Below, in pieces: positions 1 through 6,928 of a stretch of DNA of 11,039 bases. The notes under the pieces were generated by a model that worked only from the letters and a program-made list of their open reading frames with translations, was not told the DNA's origin and did no database searches. Position numbers and translations under genes: made by a program. Positions within the stretch are counted from its first letter, which is position 1. Every line of letters begins with the position of its first letter. The stretch comes from Methylococcaceae bacterium NSP1-2. Lineage in GTDB: Bacteria; Pseudomonadota; Gammaproteobacteria; Methylococcales; Methylomonadaceae. The stretch is taken from NCBI GenBank assembly GCA_002256685.1, contig NQJH01000030.1:1-11039 (forward strand), given 5' to 3'.

Positions 1-2
1 AC

Positions 3-968
3 GCTCAAGCACTGCAAAAAATAACCGCTGTTCTACACCGCGACAGCAGTTGCTTGATGGGTGTCGGTCATCGTGTCGTCCACGGCGGTCCTGATTATTC
101 GGCACCGTTACTTATTACGCCAGAGGTGCTGGACAAACTCGATACCATCACCCCGTTAGCACCGCTACATAATCCCCACAATCTCGCCGCTATTCGCGCA
201 ATGCGGCAAGAATGCCCTGATTTGCCACAAGTCGCCTGTTTCGATACGGCTTTTCACCGTCAACAGGACACCGTAGCAAAATTGTTTGGCTTGCCTTACG
301 AATACTATGAACAAGGTATTCAGCGTTACGGGTTTCACGGACTGTCTTACGAATACATTGCATCAATACTACCCGCTGAAATTAGCGCGGGACGCGTGAT
401 AGTGGCGCATATCGGCAGTGGCGCGAGTTTGTGTGCCATTCATCAAGGGCGTAGTGTTGCCAGTACCATGGGATTTACCGCCTTGGACGGTTTGCTGATG
501 GGAACGCGAGCGGGTAGTCTGGATGCGGGCGTTATACTCTATCTGCTACAACAACGCGGTTTAAGCCCCAAGCAACTCGAAGACTTGCTTTATAAACAAT
601 CGGGATTATTAGGGTTATCAGGCATCAGTAACGATATGCGCGTGTTGCTAGAAAGTGACAAGCCGCGTGCGCAATTGGCTATCGATTATTTTGTGTATCG
701 GGTTAGCCGCGAAATTGGTTCACTAGTGGCCGCAATGGGTGGCGTAGATGCCTTAGTATTCACGGCGGGTATTGGTGAAAATAGTCGCCGAATTCGACAA
801 CTTATTGCTGAACAGGCAACATGGTTAGGTGTAGATTTTGATACGACTGCCAACGAAGCAAATGAAAGCTGCCTTAGTCGTGCGAATAGTCGCATCGCTG
901 TTTGGATGTTACCCACCAATGAAGAGCTGATGATTGCTCGTCACACCCGCACAGTGCTTGGGCTTTGA
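3..968 (+). CDS. ackA: Acetate kinase, 5'-truncated by the window edge
   Basis: Acetate kinase reversibly transfers phosphate between ATP/acetate and ADP/acetyl phosphate in the cytoplasm. The frame is open to the first base of the window, and the visible part encodes 321 residues. An ATG at 54 lies inside the conserved sequence and is not the real start. Family motifs appear in order: GHRVVHGG near the beginning, ACFDTAFH, RYGFHGLSYEY, the nucleotide-binding VAHIGSGASLCAI, STMGFTALDGLLMGTRAG, FTAGIGENSRRIR, and the C-terminal TNEELMIARHT. The family is about 400 residues, so some 65-80 N-terminal residues lie upstream of the window. The MGTRAGSLDAG variant (instead of MGTRSGDLDPG) occurs in a subset of the family. 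A propionate kinase assignment is possible but less likely. The upstream neighbour is not visible, so its pathway partner (phosphotransacetylase or phosphoketolase) is unknown. Confidence 0.95.
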   Translation, partial: AQALQKITAVLHRDSSCLMGVGHRVVHGGPDYSAPLLITPEVLDKLDTITPLAPLHNPHNLAAIRAMRQECPDLPQVACFDTAFHRQQDTVAKLFGLPYEYYEQGIQRYGFHGLSYEYIASILPAEISAGRVIVAHIGSGASLCAIHQGRSVASTMGFTALDGLLMGTRAGSLDAGVILYLLQQRGLSPKQLEDLLYKQSGLLGLSGISNDMRVLLESDKPRAQLAIDYFVYRVSREIGSLVAAMGGVDALVFTAGIGENSRRIRQLIAEQATWLGVDFDTTANEANESCLSRANSRIAVWMLPTNEELMIARHTRTVLGL

Positions 969-987
969 TGCAGGGCAAGCAACAGTC

Positions 988-1017
988 AAAAGCTCCCTCT
1001 CCTGCTGGAGAAGGAGC
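988..1017 (-). terminator. Stem-loop with a T run, probable terminator of the DUF3597 gene
   Basis: Bases 992-1002 and 1007-1017 form an 11-base-pair stem with one C-A mismatch and a TGCT loop. Read on the minus strand the stem is followed at once by TTTTG, the form of an intrinsic terminator. It lies 55 bases beyond the DUF3597 stop and 24 bases beyond the ackA stop, between convergent genes. On the plus strand there is no T run, so termination of ackA here is less certain. Confidence 0.5.
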
Positions 1018-1071
1018 GCACCACATTTGTGTAGCTACTTTTGTTTGCTCCATGCAGGCTACGCTGACTAT

Positions 1072-1485
1072 TTAATTCAACAAATCTGGCGGAATATTAC
1101 CCCCATTTTGTGCGAGTTTTTGCAACACAGTTTTATGTAGCCAGATATTCATTTGCGCTGAATCGCCCATTTTTTCCGCTGGACAGCCTAATTCTTTCGC
1201 AAGTTCTTTACGTGCGGTCAAGCTACTATCAAGTCCCAATAACTTTAAAAAATCAACAATAGACACCTTCCAGTTCAATTTTTCTGCATGGGAAGCGGAT
1301 AATCCTTCCAATTTGCTGACGACATCGACTACAGATATTGTGCTGGAAAGCACGGGAGCTGGTTGGGCTGTATCAGAGACTTCCACAGGGGCAACAGTGG
1401 GTGCCGATGGTTCTGTATTAGGTGCTTCTTCAGCGGCAGCACTACCAATACCTAGTTTTTCAGTAATAAAGCTAAATATACTCAT
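1072..1485 (-). CDS. DUF3597 domain protein
   Basis: A 137-residue protein of unknown function, matching the DUF3597 family. The N-terminus is a short amphipathic stretch (MSIFSFITEKLG). A low-complexity Ala/Pro/Thr/Val-rich linker follows at about residues 16-48. The conserved helical domain runs from about residue 52 to the end, with the recognisable stretches LNWKVSIVDFLKLLGLDSS, ARKELAKELGCP and AQMNIWLHKTVLQKLAQNGG. There is no signal peptide or membrane segment, so it is probably cytoplasmic. The ATG at 1485 is well supported: GAGGA (bases 1492-1496 on the complementary strand) sits six bases before it. A TATAAC at 1505-1500 could be a -10 box giving a short leader, but no good -35 accompanies it. 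It is convergent with ackA and follows the DUF4087 gene after 88 bases. The family name is recognised from memory of its conserved domain; its function is not known. Confidence 0.85.
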   Translation of the reverse strand: MSIFSFITEKLGIGSAAAEEAPNTEPSAPTVAPVEVSDTAQPAPVLSSTISVVDVVSKLEGLSASHAEKLNWKVSIVDFLKLLGLDSSLTARKELAKELGCPAEKMGDSAQMNIWLHKTVLQKLAQNGGNIPPDLLN

Positions 1486-1573
1486 GGTGAATCCTCAATG
1501 TTATAGTGTGTGACCATAGAAATTCTACATGATTTTCATGGAAGTGATTACTTTAACGCGGTATTCAGTTGTT

Positions 1574-1951
1574 TTATTCCTGTTTAGGCAATGAGCGATC
1601 ATCCTTGCACTTTTTCAATGGTAGCTGTTTGAAACTGTGAACTTTTAAAATACGTTTATCTTGCTTATCTACAGTGACCGATAAACAAGCGCAGGCGTAA
1701 CCATAAGAACCATTGGTTTCAACAAACTCTTTTTCTGTTACATCACCTATCTTATCCCATGCGTCATCATCAACCGAGTAGCCGCCTTGGGCTGCGATAA
1801 TCCAAGTATCATCAGCATCAGTAAGCCACCAATTTCCTGGCGTAGGATTTTCTAACCAACCACAGCGTTTTTCCGATGCTTCGGCAACATTTATCAGTGT
1901 TGCAGTAAATAGACTAACCGCCATGATGGTTTGTAAACAGTGTTTTATCAT
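1574..1951 (-). CDS. Secreted DUF4087 family protein
   Basis: A 125-residue protein when started at the ATG at 1951. Residues 1-26 form a typical secretion signal: a positively charged start (MIKHCLQ), a hydrophobic core, and an A-E-A type cleavage site. The mature part shows the DUF4087 pattern: CGWLENPTPGNWWLTDADD, then TWIIAAQGGY, then EFVETNGSYGYACACL. A basic C-terminus with one more Cys follows. It is predicted to be periplasmic or exported, with several Cys that could form disulfides. Its function is unknown. The frame is open further upstream to 2074 and beyond, but those 41 codons belong to a decayed DUF4189 gene. The signal peptide in the middle of the longer frame shows the start must be at 1951. 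AGGCGG, ten bases upstream, is a possible ribosome-binding site. Confidence 0.8.
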   Translation of the reverse strand: MIKHCLQTIMAVSLFTATLINVAEASEKRCGWLENPTPGNWWLTDADDTWIIAAQGGYSVDDDAWDKIGDVTEKEFVETNGSYGYACACLSVTVDKQDKRILKVHSFKQLPLKKCKDDRSLPKQE

Positions 1952-2250
1952 TTCTAAATAGCCGCCTAATTTTAATAATTCAATCCACAACAAAACTTGC
2001 GTGTGCACGCCGCATTCTGTCAATGCTCTTTCCTGATCATCATCACCAGACGATGCCGTTCCCCCTGCCCACACAGCAGAACCTTTTACTTGGTCTGTTG
2101 CACACGCACCGCAACCACTATCAAAATTAAGAACTACTTTACAGCCAAAACCGCATTCAATGCCGCTTCGTCAGCCTCTTCGCTGTTTGGATAATCATGT
2201 GAATATCCGTATTGGCTAGCGTATTTGTCACTAATTGCTATTGCTCCCTA
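1952..2250 (-). pseudogene. Decayed DUF4189 gene (nonsense codon plus frameshift)
   Basis: Two minus-strand frames together spell a DUF4189-like domain. From 2247 to about 2155 one frame reads GAIAISDKYASQYGYSHDYP followed by NSEEADEAALNA, matching the family's GAIA...YGYSYDYPSR.EAE.AAL pattern. The match then continues in a different frame from 2155: CGFGCKVVLNFDSGCGACA, later DDDQERALTECG, matching the family's CKVVLTF.NGCGALA and A...AL..CG segments. The frame change lies near 2155 (about one base missing). A TAG at 2250-2248 directly precedes GAIA, where the family often has an aromatic residue, so a TGG-to-TAG change is possible. No ATG or signal peptide lies in frame upstream of that stop, so the 5' end is also lost or altered. 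The second frame runs without a stop into the DUF4087 gene. The family assignment is by recognition; the two lesions are seen directly. Confidence 0.65.
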
Positions 2251-2320
2251 ACACAATTTCGCACTTAGAATGAGCGAGGGTACGCAGCCTATCAGAATAC
2301 AAACTTAGGCGGGTACAGCA

Positions 2321-3781
2321 TTAAAACAACGAGTCCCACATTGCATCAACGCGCTGAATCACATCAGGTGACATAACAATGGTTCTGCCCCATTCGCGGG
2401 TCGTTTCGCCTGTCCATTTATTAGTGGCATCAAAGCCGACCTTTGAACCTAAACCTGACACGGGCGAGGCAAAATCTAAATAATCAATCGGGGTGTTTTC
2501 TAGGATAGTTAAATCACGCGCAGGATCCATGCGAGTAGTAATTGCCCAAATCACTTCTTGCCAATTGCGAACATCAATATCATCGTCCACGACAATAACA
2601 AATTTCGTGTACATAAATTGCCGTAAATACGACCAAGTGCCTAACATGACGCGCTTAGCATGACCTGCGTATTGTTTTTTCATGCTAATCACCGCCATGC
2701 GGTAGGAACAGCCTTCGGGTGGTAGATAAAAATCAATAATTTCAGGGAATTGTTTTTGTAAAATCGGTACGAATACTTCGTTTAACGCCACGCCTAAAAT
2801 AGCAGGCTCATCGGGCGGTTTGCCAGTAAACGTGCTGTGATAAATTGGGGCAGTGCGTTGAGTAATGCGTTCCACGGTGAATACCGGAAATTCGCCGACC
2901 TCGTTGTAATAACCCGTGTGATCGCCGAAGGGTCCTTCTGGCGCGGTTTCATTAGGATAAATAAAGCCTTCTAAGACAATTTCCGCGCTAGCAGGGACTT
3001 GTAAATCACTCAGCAAACAGTTGGCGACTTCGGTTTTACTGCCACGCAATAAACCTGCAAAGGCGTATTCTGACAAGGTATCAGGGACGGGCGTTACTGC
3101 CGCTAGAATGGTAGCAGGGTCTGCACCTAATGCCACCGCCACAGGAAACGGTTCATTAGGGTGGGCTAGTTGCCATTCTCTAAAATCCAACGCGCCGCCA
3201 CGGTGTGCTAACCAACGCATGATGACTTTATTTTTACCGATGACTTGTTGGCGATAAATACCTAGGTTTTGCCGTTGTTTATGCGGCCCTTTAGTAATCA
3301 CTAACGGCCAAGTAATGAGTGGCGCGGCATCATCGGGCCAGCAGGTTTGTATCGGATAAACGCTTAAATCGATTTCATCACCGACTCTGACCAATTCTTG
3401 ACAAGGCGGGTTACTGACTAGTTTAGGAGCCATATTCAGCACTTGTTTATAGATGGGGAATTTTTCCCACGCATCTTTCATGCCTTTAGGTGGCTCTGGT
3501 TCTTTGAGCGTGGCAAGCAGTTCACCGATACCGCGCAGTTCAGTGATTGATTGCGCACCCATACCCATAGCGACACGGCGTGGTGTACCAAATAAATTGG
3601 CTAATACCGGAATGTTGTAGCCAGTAGGATTTTCAAACAACAAGGCAGGACCTTGTTGTTTTAACACTCGATCACAAATTTCCGTCATTTCCAAATAAGG
3701 ATTCACCGGAACGGTGATGCGTTTTAGTTCGCCTTGTTTTTCCAGTTGGGTGATGAAGTCGCGTAAGTCACGGTATTTCAT
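2321..3781 (-). CDS. ubiD: 4-hydroxy-3-polyprenylbenzoate decarboxylase UbiD
   Basis: UbiD removes the carboxyl group from 3-octaprenyl-4-hydroxybenzoate in ubiquinone synthesis, using prenylated FMN made by a UbiX-type partner that is not in this window. The 486 residues compare with 497 in E. coli, and similarity is full length. QNLGIYRQQVIGKNKVIMRW is at 171-190, and HRGGALDF at 193-200. The expected metal ligands are N172 and E238 (in DTLSEYA). The expected proton donor is D287 in EGPFGDHTGYY, matching E. coli D290 with a constant offset of three. The C-terminal region (KWTGETTREWG) is present. The start ATG overlaps the stop of prlC by four bases (ATGA), so translation is probably coupled. 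No strong ribosome-binding site precedes it. The gene appears intact and last in its cluster. Confidence 0.96.
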   Translation of the reverse strand: MKYRDLRDFITQLEKQGELKRITVPVNPYLEMTEICDRVLKQQGPALLFENPTGYNIPVLANLFGTPRRVAMGMGAQSITELRGIGELLATLKEPEPPKGMKDAWEKFPIYKQVLNMAPKLVSNPPCQELVRVGDEIDLSVYPIQTCWPDDAAPLITWPLVITKGPHKQRQNLGIYRQQVIGKNKVIMRWLAHRGGALDFREWQLAHPNEPFPVAVALGADPATILAAVTPVPDTLSEYAFAGLLRGSKTEVANCLLSDLQVPASAEIVLEGFIYPNETAPEGPFGDHTGYYNEVGEFPVFTVERITQRTAPIYHSTFTGKPPDEPAILGVALNEVFVPILQKQFPEIIDFYLPPEGCSYRMAVISMKKQYAGHAKRVMLGTWSYLRQFMYTKFVIVVDDDIDVRNWQEVIWAITTRMDPARDLTILENTPIDYLDFASPVSGLGSKVGFDATNKWTGETTREWGRTIVMSPDVIQRVDAMWDSLF

Positions 3782-5823
3782 TCGTGAATGCCATTATGTC
3801 GAAGTAGCGCGTCTATTGTCGGTTTGCGACCACGAAACTTAACAAATAGGTTCATCGCATCTTCGCTACCGCCTTTTTCAAGGATGTTGCTGAGAAATGC
3901 TTGCCCTGTGTCGGCATCGAAAATACCGTTTTCTTCAAATAAAGAGAACGCATCACAGGATAATACTTCAGCCCATTTGTAGCTGTAATAGCCAGCGGCA
4001 TAACCGCCTGCGAAAATATGCGAAAAGCTGTGCGCGAAACGATTAAATTTAGCGATTGGCACAACGGCGACTTGTGATCTGACTTGTTCTAAGGTTTCGT
4101 AAATACGACCGCCTTTTTCGGGGTCAAAATCACGGTGAATTCTAAAATCAAATAGACTAAACTCCAGTTGTCTTGCCATTATCATGCCCGCTTGAAAGTT
4201 TTTTGCCGCGAGCATTTTTTGAAACAGTTCATCAGGCAACGGTTCGTCTGTTTGATAATGCCCTGAAATCAGTGCTAAAGCAGGTTGTTCCCAGCACCAG
4301 TTTTCCATAAATTGACTAGGCAATTCAACGGCATCCCATTCCACGCCATTAATGCCTGATACGGCTAAATAATCGACTTGAGTCAGTAAATGATGCAAGC
4401 CATGACCGAATTCATGAAACAGCGTGGTGACATCATCATGTGTCAGTAACGCAGGTTCATCAGCCGTCGGCGGGGTAAAATTACACACTAAATAAGCGAC
4501 CGGCGTTTGTACAACACCATCAACTTTTCTACGTCCCACACAATCATCCATCCACGCCCCGCCGCGTTTGTGTTCACGCGCATACAGGTCTAGGTAAAAT
4601 TGTCCGCGTAGTTGCCCATCTTTATCGTAAATTGAAAAAAAGCGCACAGCCGGATGCCAGCTATCAAAGTCGCTGATTTCAGTAATCTGTAAGCCGTATA
4701 ATTTTTCGACAATAGCAAACAATCCGGGCAATACACGCGTAATAGGAAAATAGCTTTTGACTTCTTCTTGCGACAATTGGTATTGCTGACGGCGCATTTT
4801 CTCAGTGTAATAACCAATATCCCATGGTTCAAGATCGCCAAAATTATAAGATTGCAAGGCAAACTCTTTGAGTTCAATAAAATCAACTCGCGCTTGTCGC
4901 CATGATTTACTGGCTAAATCTTCCAGAAAAGCCATGACTTCGTCGGTTTTGTTTGCCATTTTGGTAGCTAAAGAATATTCAGCATAATTGTCAAAGCCTA
5001 ATAGTTGGGCTTTTTCATGGCGCAATGCCAAAATACGTTCCATGACAGGCGTATTGTCCCAGTCTTGGTCGGGGTATTGTGGACCTTTGTCTGAGGCACG
5101 AGTCGTAAAGGCTTCGTAGAGTTCTTCGCGTAACGTCCAATCGTCCGCATAAGTCATCACTGCCAGATAAGATGGAAACTGTAGCGTCAGCATCCAGCCG
5201 TCTTCACCGTGCGCTTGCGCAGTTTGTTTTGCCTGAGCCAAGGCTGATTCAGGTAAACCTGCTAAGTCTTCTTTATGGGTGATGAGTTTTTTCCACGCAT
5301 TAGTGGCATCGAGTACATTTTCTTCATAACGACTGGTAAAACGGGAGTGTTCTTGGGCGATTTCTTTGTAGCGTTGTTTTTGCTCTTCATTCAAATCAAT
5401 GCCCGATAAGCGAAAATCTCTTAACGCATTACGAATAATTTTTTGTTGTGCCACATCGAAGTTGGGAAAATCTGAACTTTTAGCAACCATTCTATAGGCA
5501 TGAAATAAGGCTTTGTTCTGCCCCATTTCCGTGGCGTAATCACTGAGTTTAGGTAAGCAGGCATTATAAGCAGCGCGTAGTTCTTCACTATTAAGCACGG
5601 CATTAAGATGACTGACGGGTGACCATGCTTTGTGGAGTTTATTTTCAACCGCTTCCAAGGGTTGAATGAGTTTTTCCCACGAGTAATTTTTTCTTGTTTG
5701 TAATTTTTCTTCAAGCACTAAACGGGCTTCAGCTAACAGTTGATCGATAGCCGATTCAACGTGTTCGGGTTTTATTTCTGAAAATAAAGGAAGAGTGGCG
5801 TTTATTAACAAAGGGTTATTCAT
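3778..5823 (-). CDS. prlC: Oligopeptidase A (M3 family metallopeptidase)
   Basis: A cytoplasmic zinc oligopeptidase of the thimet oligopeptidase family, which degrades short peptides including cleaved signal peptides. It has 681 residues against 680 in E. coli. The zinc site is complete: H470-E471-F472-G473-H474, with the third ligand E500 in GVEWDAVELPSQFMENW. The C-terminal FAHSFSHIFAGGYAAGYYSYKWAEVL, which shapes the substrate cleft in this family, is intact. The start ATG at 5823 is preceded by no clear ribosome-binding site. A four-codon frame (ATG ATA ACG CTA) upstream at 5834 ends with a TGA overlapping this ATG. It lies 48 bases after the RDD gene and overlaps ubiD by four bases, so the three are probably co-transcribed. 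Confidence 0.96.
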   Translation of the reverse strand: MNNPLLINATLPLFSEIKPEHVESAIDQLLAEARLVLEEKLQTRKNYSWEKLIQPLEAVENKLHKAWSPVSHLNAVLNSEELRAAYNACLPKLSDYATEMGQNKALFHAYRMVAKSSDFPNFDVAQQKIIRNALRDFRLSGIDLNEEQKQRYKEIAQEHSRFTSRYEENVLDATNAWKKLITHKEDLAGLPESALAQAKQTAQAHGEDGWMLTLQFPSYLAVMTYADDWTLREELYEAFTTRASDKGPQYPDQDWDNTPVMERILALRHEKAQLLGFDNYAEYSLATKMANKTDEVMAFLEDLASKSWRQARVDFIELKEFALQSYNFGDLEPWDIGYYTEKMRRQQYQLSQEEVKSYFPITRVLPGLFAIVEKLYGLQITEISDFDSWHPAVRFFSIYDKDGQLRGQFYLDLYAREHKRGGAWMDDCVGRRKVDGVVQTPVAYLVCNFTPPTADEPALLTHDDVTTLFHEFGHGLHHLLTQVDYLAVSGINGVEWDAVELPSQFMENWCWEQPALALISGHYQTDEPLPDELFQKMLAAKNFQAGMIMARQLEFSLFDFRIHRDFDPEKGGRIYETLEQVRSQVAVVPIAKFNRFAHSFSHIFAGGYAAGYYSYKWAEVLSCDAFSLFEENGIFDADTGQAFLSNILEKGGSEDAMNLFVKFRGRKPTIDALLRHNGIHE

Positions 5824-5871
5824 AGCGTTATCATGTTAGATAAGTTATTGCTGAGAGAGGAATCTGCATCT

Positions 5872-6321
5872 TTATTTTTTTGAGTCAAAAAACACCGCTG
5901 TTTTAGACAAATGATCGTGCGAACTCCGCCGTTGTTTGTCTACTAGTATCCATAACAAACCCAGCCCGCACGAAGCAAAAGCCGTGATAAAACGAACTAA
6001 AGCTTGAGTCCAGCTAATGGGTTGTTGATTAACCGTTAGTACTTTTGCTTTCCAAGCACGCAAGCCCAAGGTTTGTCCGCCATGCGTCCAGAACCAGCCA
6101 TAAAAAAGAAAGCTTACCATTAGCAGATAGATGGGATAAAAGAGTTGTTCACGAGTGAACGCCTCACCTGCATTAAATGGCAGTAACAATGCGGTTGCTA
6201 AAAATAGCAGCGCGATGAGCAAAAGAAGATCGTAAAAAACGATCGCTAATCGGCATAAAAAACTAGGTGCTAATGGCGTATCAGCACCTAGTTTTGAAGT
6301 TTTTTTAGCATTTTTAGACAA
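5872..6321 (-). CDS. RDD family integral membrane protein
   Basis: A 149-residue inner-membrane protein of the RDD family. Three hydrophobic segments are visible at about residues 22-48, 61-78 and 106-127. The family signature residues are present: R24 and D31 in the first segment, the GGQTLGLRAW loop at 81-90, and the terminal HDH at 135-137. RDD proteins have mostly unknown roles; some are proposed ion transporters. The only start codon before the first membrane segment is a TTG at 6321, directly abutting the stop of the upstream small gene (TAATTG). No ribosome-binding site is visible, so the start probably depends on reinitiation by ribosomes finishing the upstream frame. An ATG at 6312 is out of frame. 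Confidence 0.88.
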   Translation of the reverse strand: MSKNAKKTSKLGADTPLAPSFLCRLAIVFYDLLLLIALLFLATALLLPFNAGEAFTREQLFYPIYLLMVSFLFYGWFWTHGGQTLGLRAWKAKVLTVNQQPISWTQALVRFITAFASCGLGLLWILVDKQRRSSHDHLSKTAVFFDSKK

Positions 6322-6501
6322 TTAGTTGTTGAATAAGGCTAGTTTTTGACCAAAATACATACACATCACCATTAATGCGCCGAGCATGAGTAGCGAAAAT
6401 ATGAATGGCGGTCTATGGAACAGAAGAATGCCAAAATCTGTTACAAAAAGACTAGTTAGAATAGGATGGTCAATTAAGCCATTAAGAATTTTTTTAAACA
6501 T
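6322..6501 (-). CDS. Small membrane protein, 59 residues, unknown function
   Basis: An ATG at 6501 opens a 59-codon frame ending in TAA at 6324-6322. It encodes MFKKILNGLIDHPILTSLFV, then a short turn around HRPP, then a strongly hydrophobic segment (FIFSLLMLGALMVMCMYFG), ending in ALFNN. This looks like one or two membrane-associated helices with a basic N-terminus. I do not recognise the family. Support for it being real: the hydrophobic pattern is protein-like; the stop abuts the RDD start exactly; and the RDD gene has no start signal of its own. The GGA a few bases upstream is only a weak ribosome-binding site. It heads the minus-strand cluster running to ubiD. Confidence 0.6.
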   Translation of the reverse strand: MFKKILNGLIDHPILTSLFVTDFGILLFHRPPFIFSLLMLGALMVMCMYFGQKLALFNN

Positions 6502-6558
6502 AACAATCCAGACAGTGTGTTAATGAATGATGAGCGTTTTTAAAATTAGGCTTATTGA

Positions 6559-6598
6559 CTATTTGCTAGGCAAATAGAAAGTAGCATAGTGATGCTAC
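6559..6598. other. Two adjacent perfect hairpins upstream of the RDD-prlC-ubiD cluster
   Basis: CTATTTG/CAAATAG (6559-6565 with 6571-6577, loop CTAGG) and GTAGCAT/ATGCTAC (6581-6587 with 6592-6598, loop AGTG) are two perfect seven-base-pair inverted repeats three bases apart. They lie 60-100 bases upstream of the small-protein start. They could fold in a minus-strand leader RNA or be operator-like sites. No T run follows either on either strand, so they are not obvious terminators. Confidence 0.45.
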
Positions 6599-6616
6599 TA
6601 TAACCAAAAGCATAAT

Positions 6617-6697
6617 TTGACATCTTCCCTGCCCTAAAGGGCGAGGACTCCATAGTTTAGCCTTTCATGCCTGAAAGGGGTGTTTCTGAAAAACACC
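6617..6697 (-). mobile_element. Probable IS200/IS605-type right end (relic or non-autonomous element)
   Basis: Read on the minus strand, 6649-6617 gives GAGTCCTCGCCCTTTAGGGC, then AGGGAAGATGTCAA. This is the hairpin-plus-tip pattern commonly seen at the right end of TnpB-carrying IS200/IS605 elements, where it also forms the 3' part of the guide (omega) RNA. Two more perfect hairpins are packed beside it: CCTTTCA/TGAAAGG (6661-6678) and GGTGTTT/AAACACC (6679-6697). No recognisable tnpA or tnpB lies within 300 bases on either side. It is therefore either a decayed end or a short palindromic non-autonomous derivative. The other end was not identified. Confidence 0.45.
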
Positions 6698-6859
6698 TTA
6701 TTTCAACCTATCTGTACTTACAAAGCCAGACAGAGAAAATACGCGGCAACAGCGTACCCAACAAGATAATATTAACACAAAATGTTTAACAAACAACAAA
6801 GCACCCACCTAAAGTAAGGGGCTTTACGGACTTTTGGTAAAAGAAAACCAGCCTATTGA
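6698..6859. other. Non-coding stretch, possibly rest of the transposon relic
   Basis: I see no gene here on either strand. On the plus strand GCACCCACCTAAAGTAAGGG (6801-6820) followed by GCTT resembles a degenerate G/C-rich inverted repeat with an AAAG loop. It might be another damaged hairpin of the same element. The sequence is otherwise AT-rich and unremarkable. Together with 6502-6697 and the pcnB promoter region it makes a gene-free gap of about 420 bases between divergent clusters. Confidence 0.3.
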
Positions 6860-6889
6860 TTGGGCTAGAGTTGATTGAAATGATATGAT
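6860..6889 (+). promoter_or_regulatory. Candidate sigma-70 promoter for the pcnB cluster
   Basis: TTGGGC (6860-6865) and TATGAT (6884-6889) are separated by 18 bases and resemble -35 and -10 boxes. Transcription would start near 6896, giving a leader of about 30 bases to the proposed ATT start. This is a pattern match only. The -35 overlaps one arm of a weak hairpin at 6850-6866. Confidence 0.35.
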
Positions 6890-6912
6890 TGTAAAAACAC
6901 AGCAAAACAAAC

Positions 6913-6928
6913 AGGGTTACAGGTCATT
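6913..6928 (+). promoter_or_regulatory. Ribosome-binding site deciding the pcnB ATT start
   Basis: AGGG at 6913-6916 is nine bases before ATT at 6926-6928. A second AGG (6921-6923) is too close to serve that codon. Between the in-frame TGA at 6881 and the TTG at 7058 there is no in-frame ATG, GTG or TTG. Of the ATT codons in the frame, the one at 6926 gives the best combination of spacing and N-terminal match to E. coli PcnB. Confidence 0.6.

Noticed and set aside
934..1140. A 68-residue plus-strand protein after ackA
   Set aside because: It overlaps the end of ackA, the hairpin and the antisense of the DUF3597 gene, and it has no protein-like conservation that I can see.
1574..2074. A single 166-residue protein starting at 2074
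   Set aside because: A secretion signal lies at its residues 42-67, and the preceding 41 residues match the end of a different family (DUF4189) that continues upstream in another frame. The real gene starts at 1951.
4590..4886. A 98-residue minus-strand protein inside prlC
   Set aside because: It is an alternative frame of the intact oligopeptidase A gene with no recognisable motif.
5820..5834. Four-codon upstream frame (MITL) whose TGA overlaps the prlC ATG, as a regulatory leader peptide
   Set aside because: No ribosome-binding site precedes it and such a short frame is expected by chance; it is only mentioned in the prlC entry.
6841..6866. Minus-strand intrinsic terminator (hairpin 6850-6866 followed by TTTTCTTTT)
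   Set aside because: In the minus-strand RNA the stem has a C-A mismatch and is weak, and no minus-strand gene lies upstream to be terminated.
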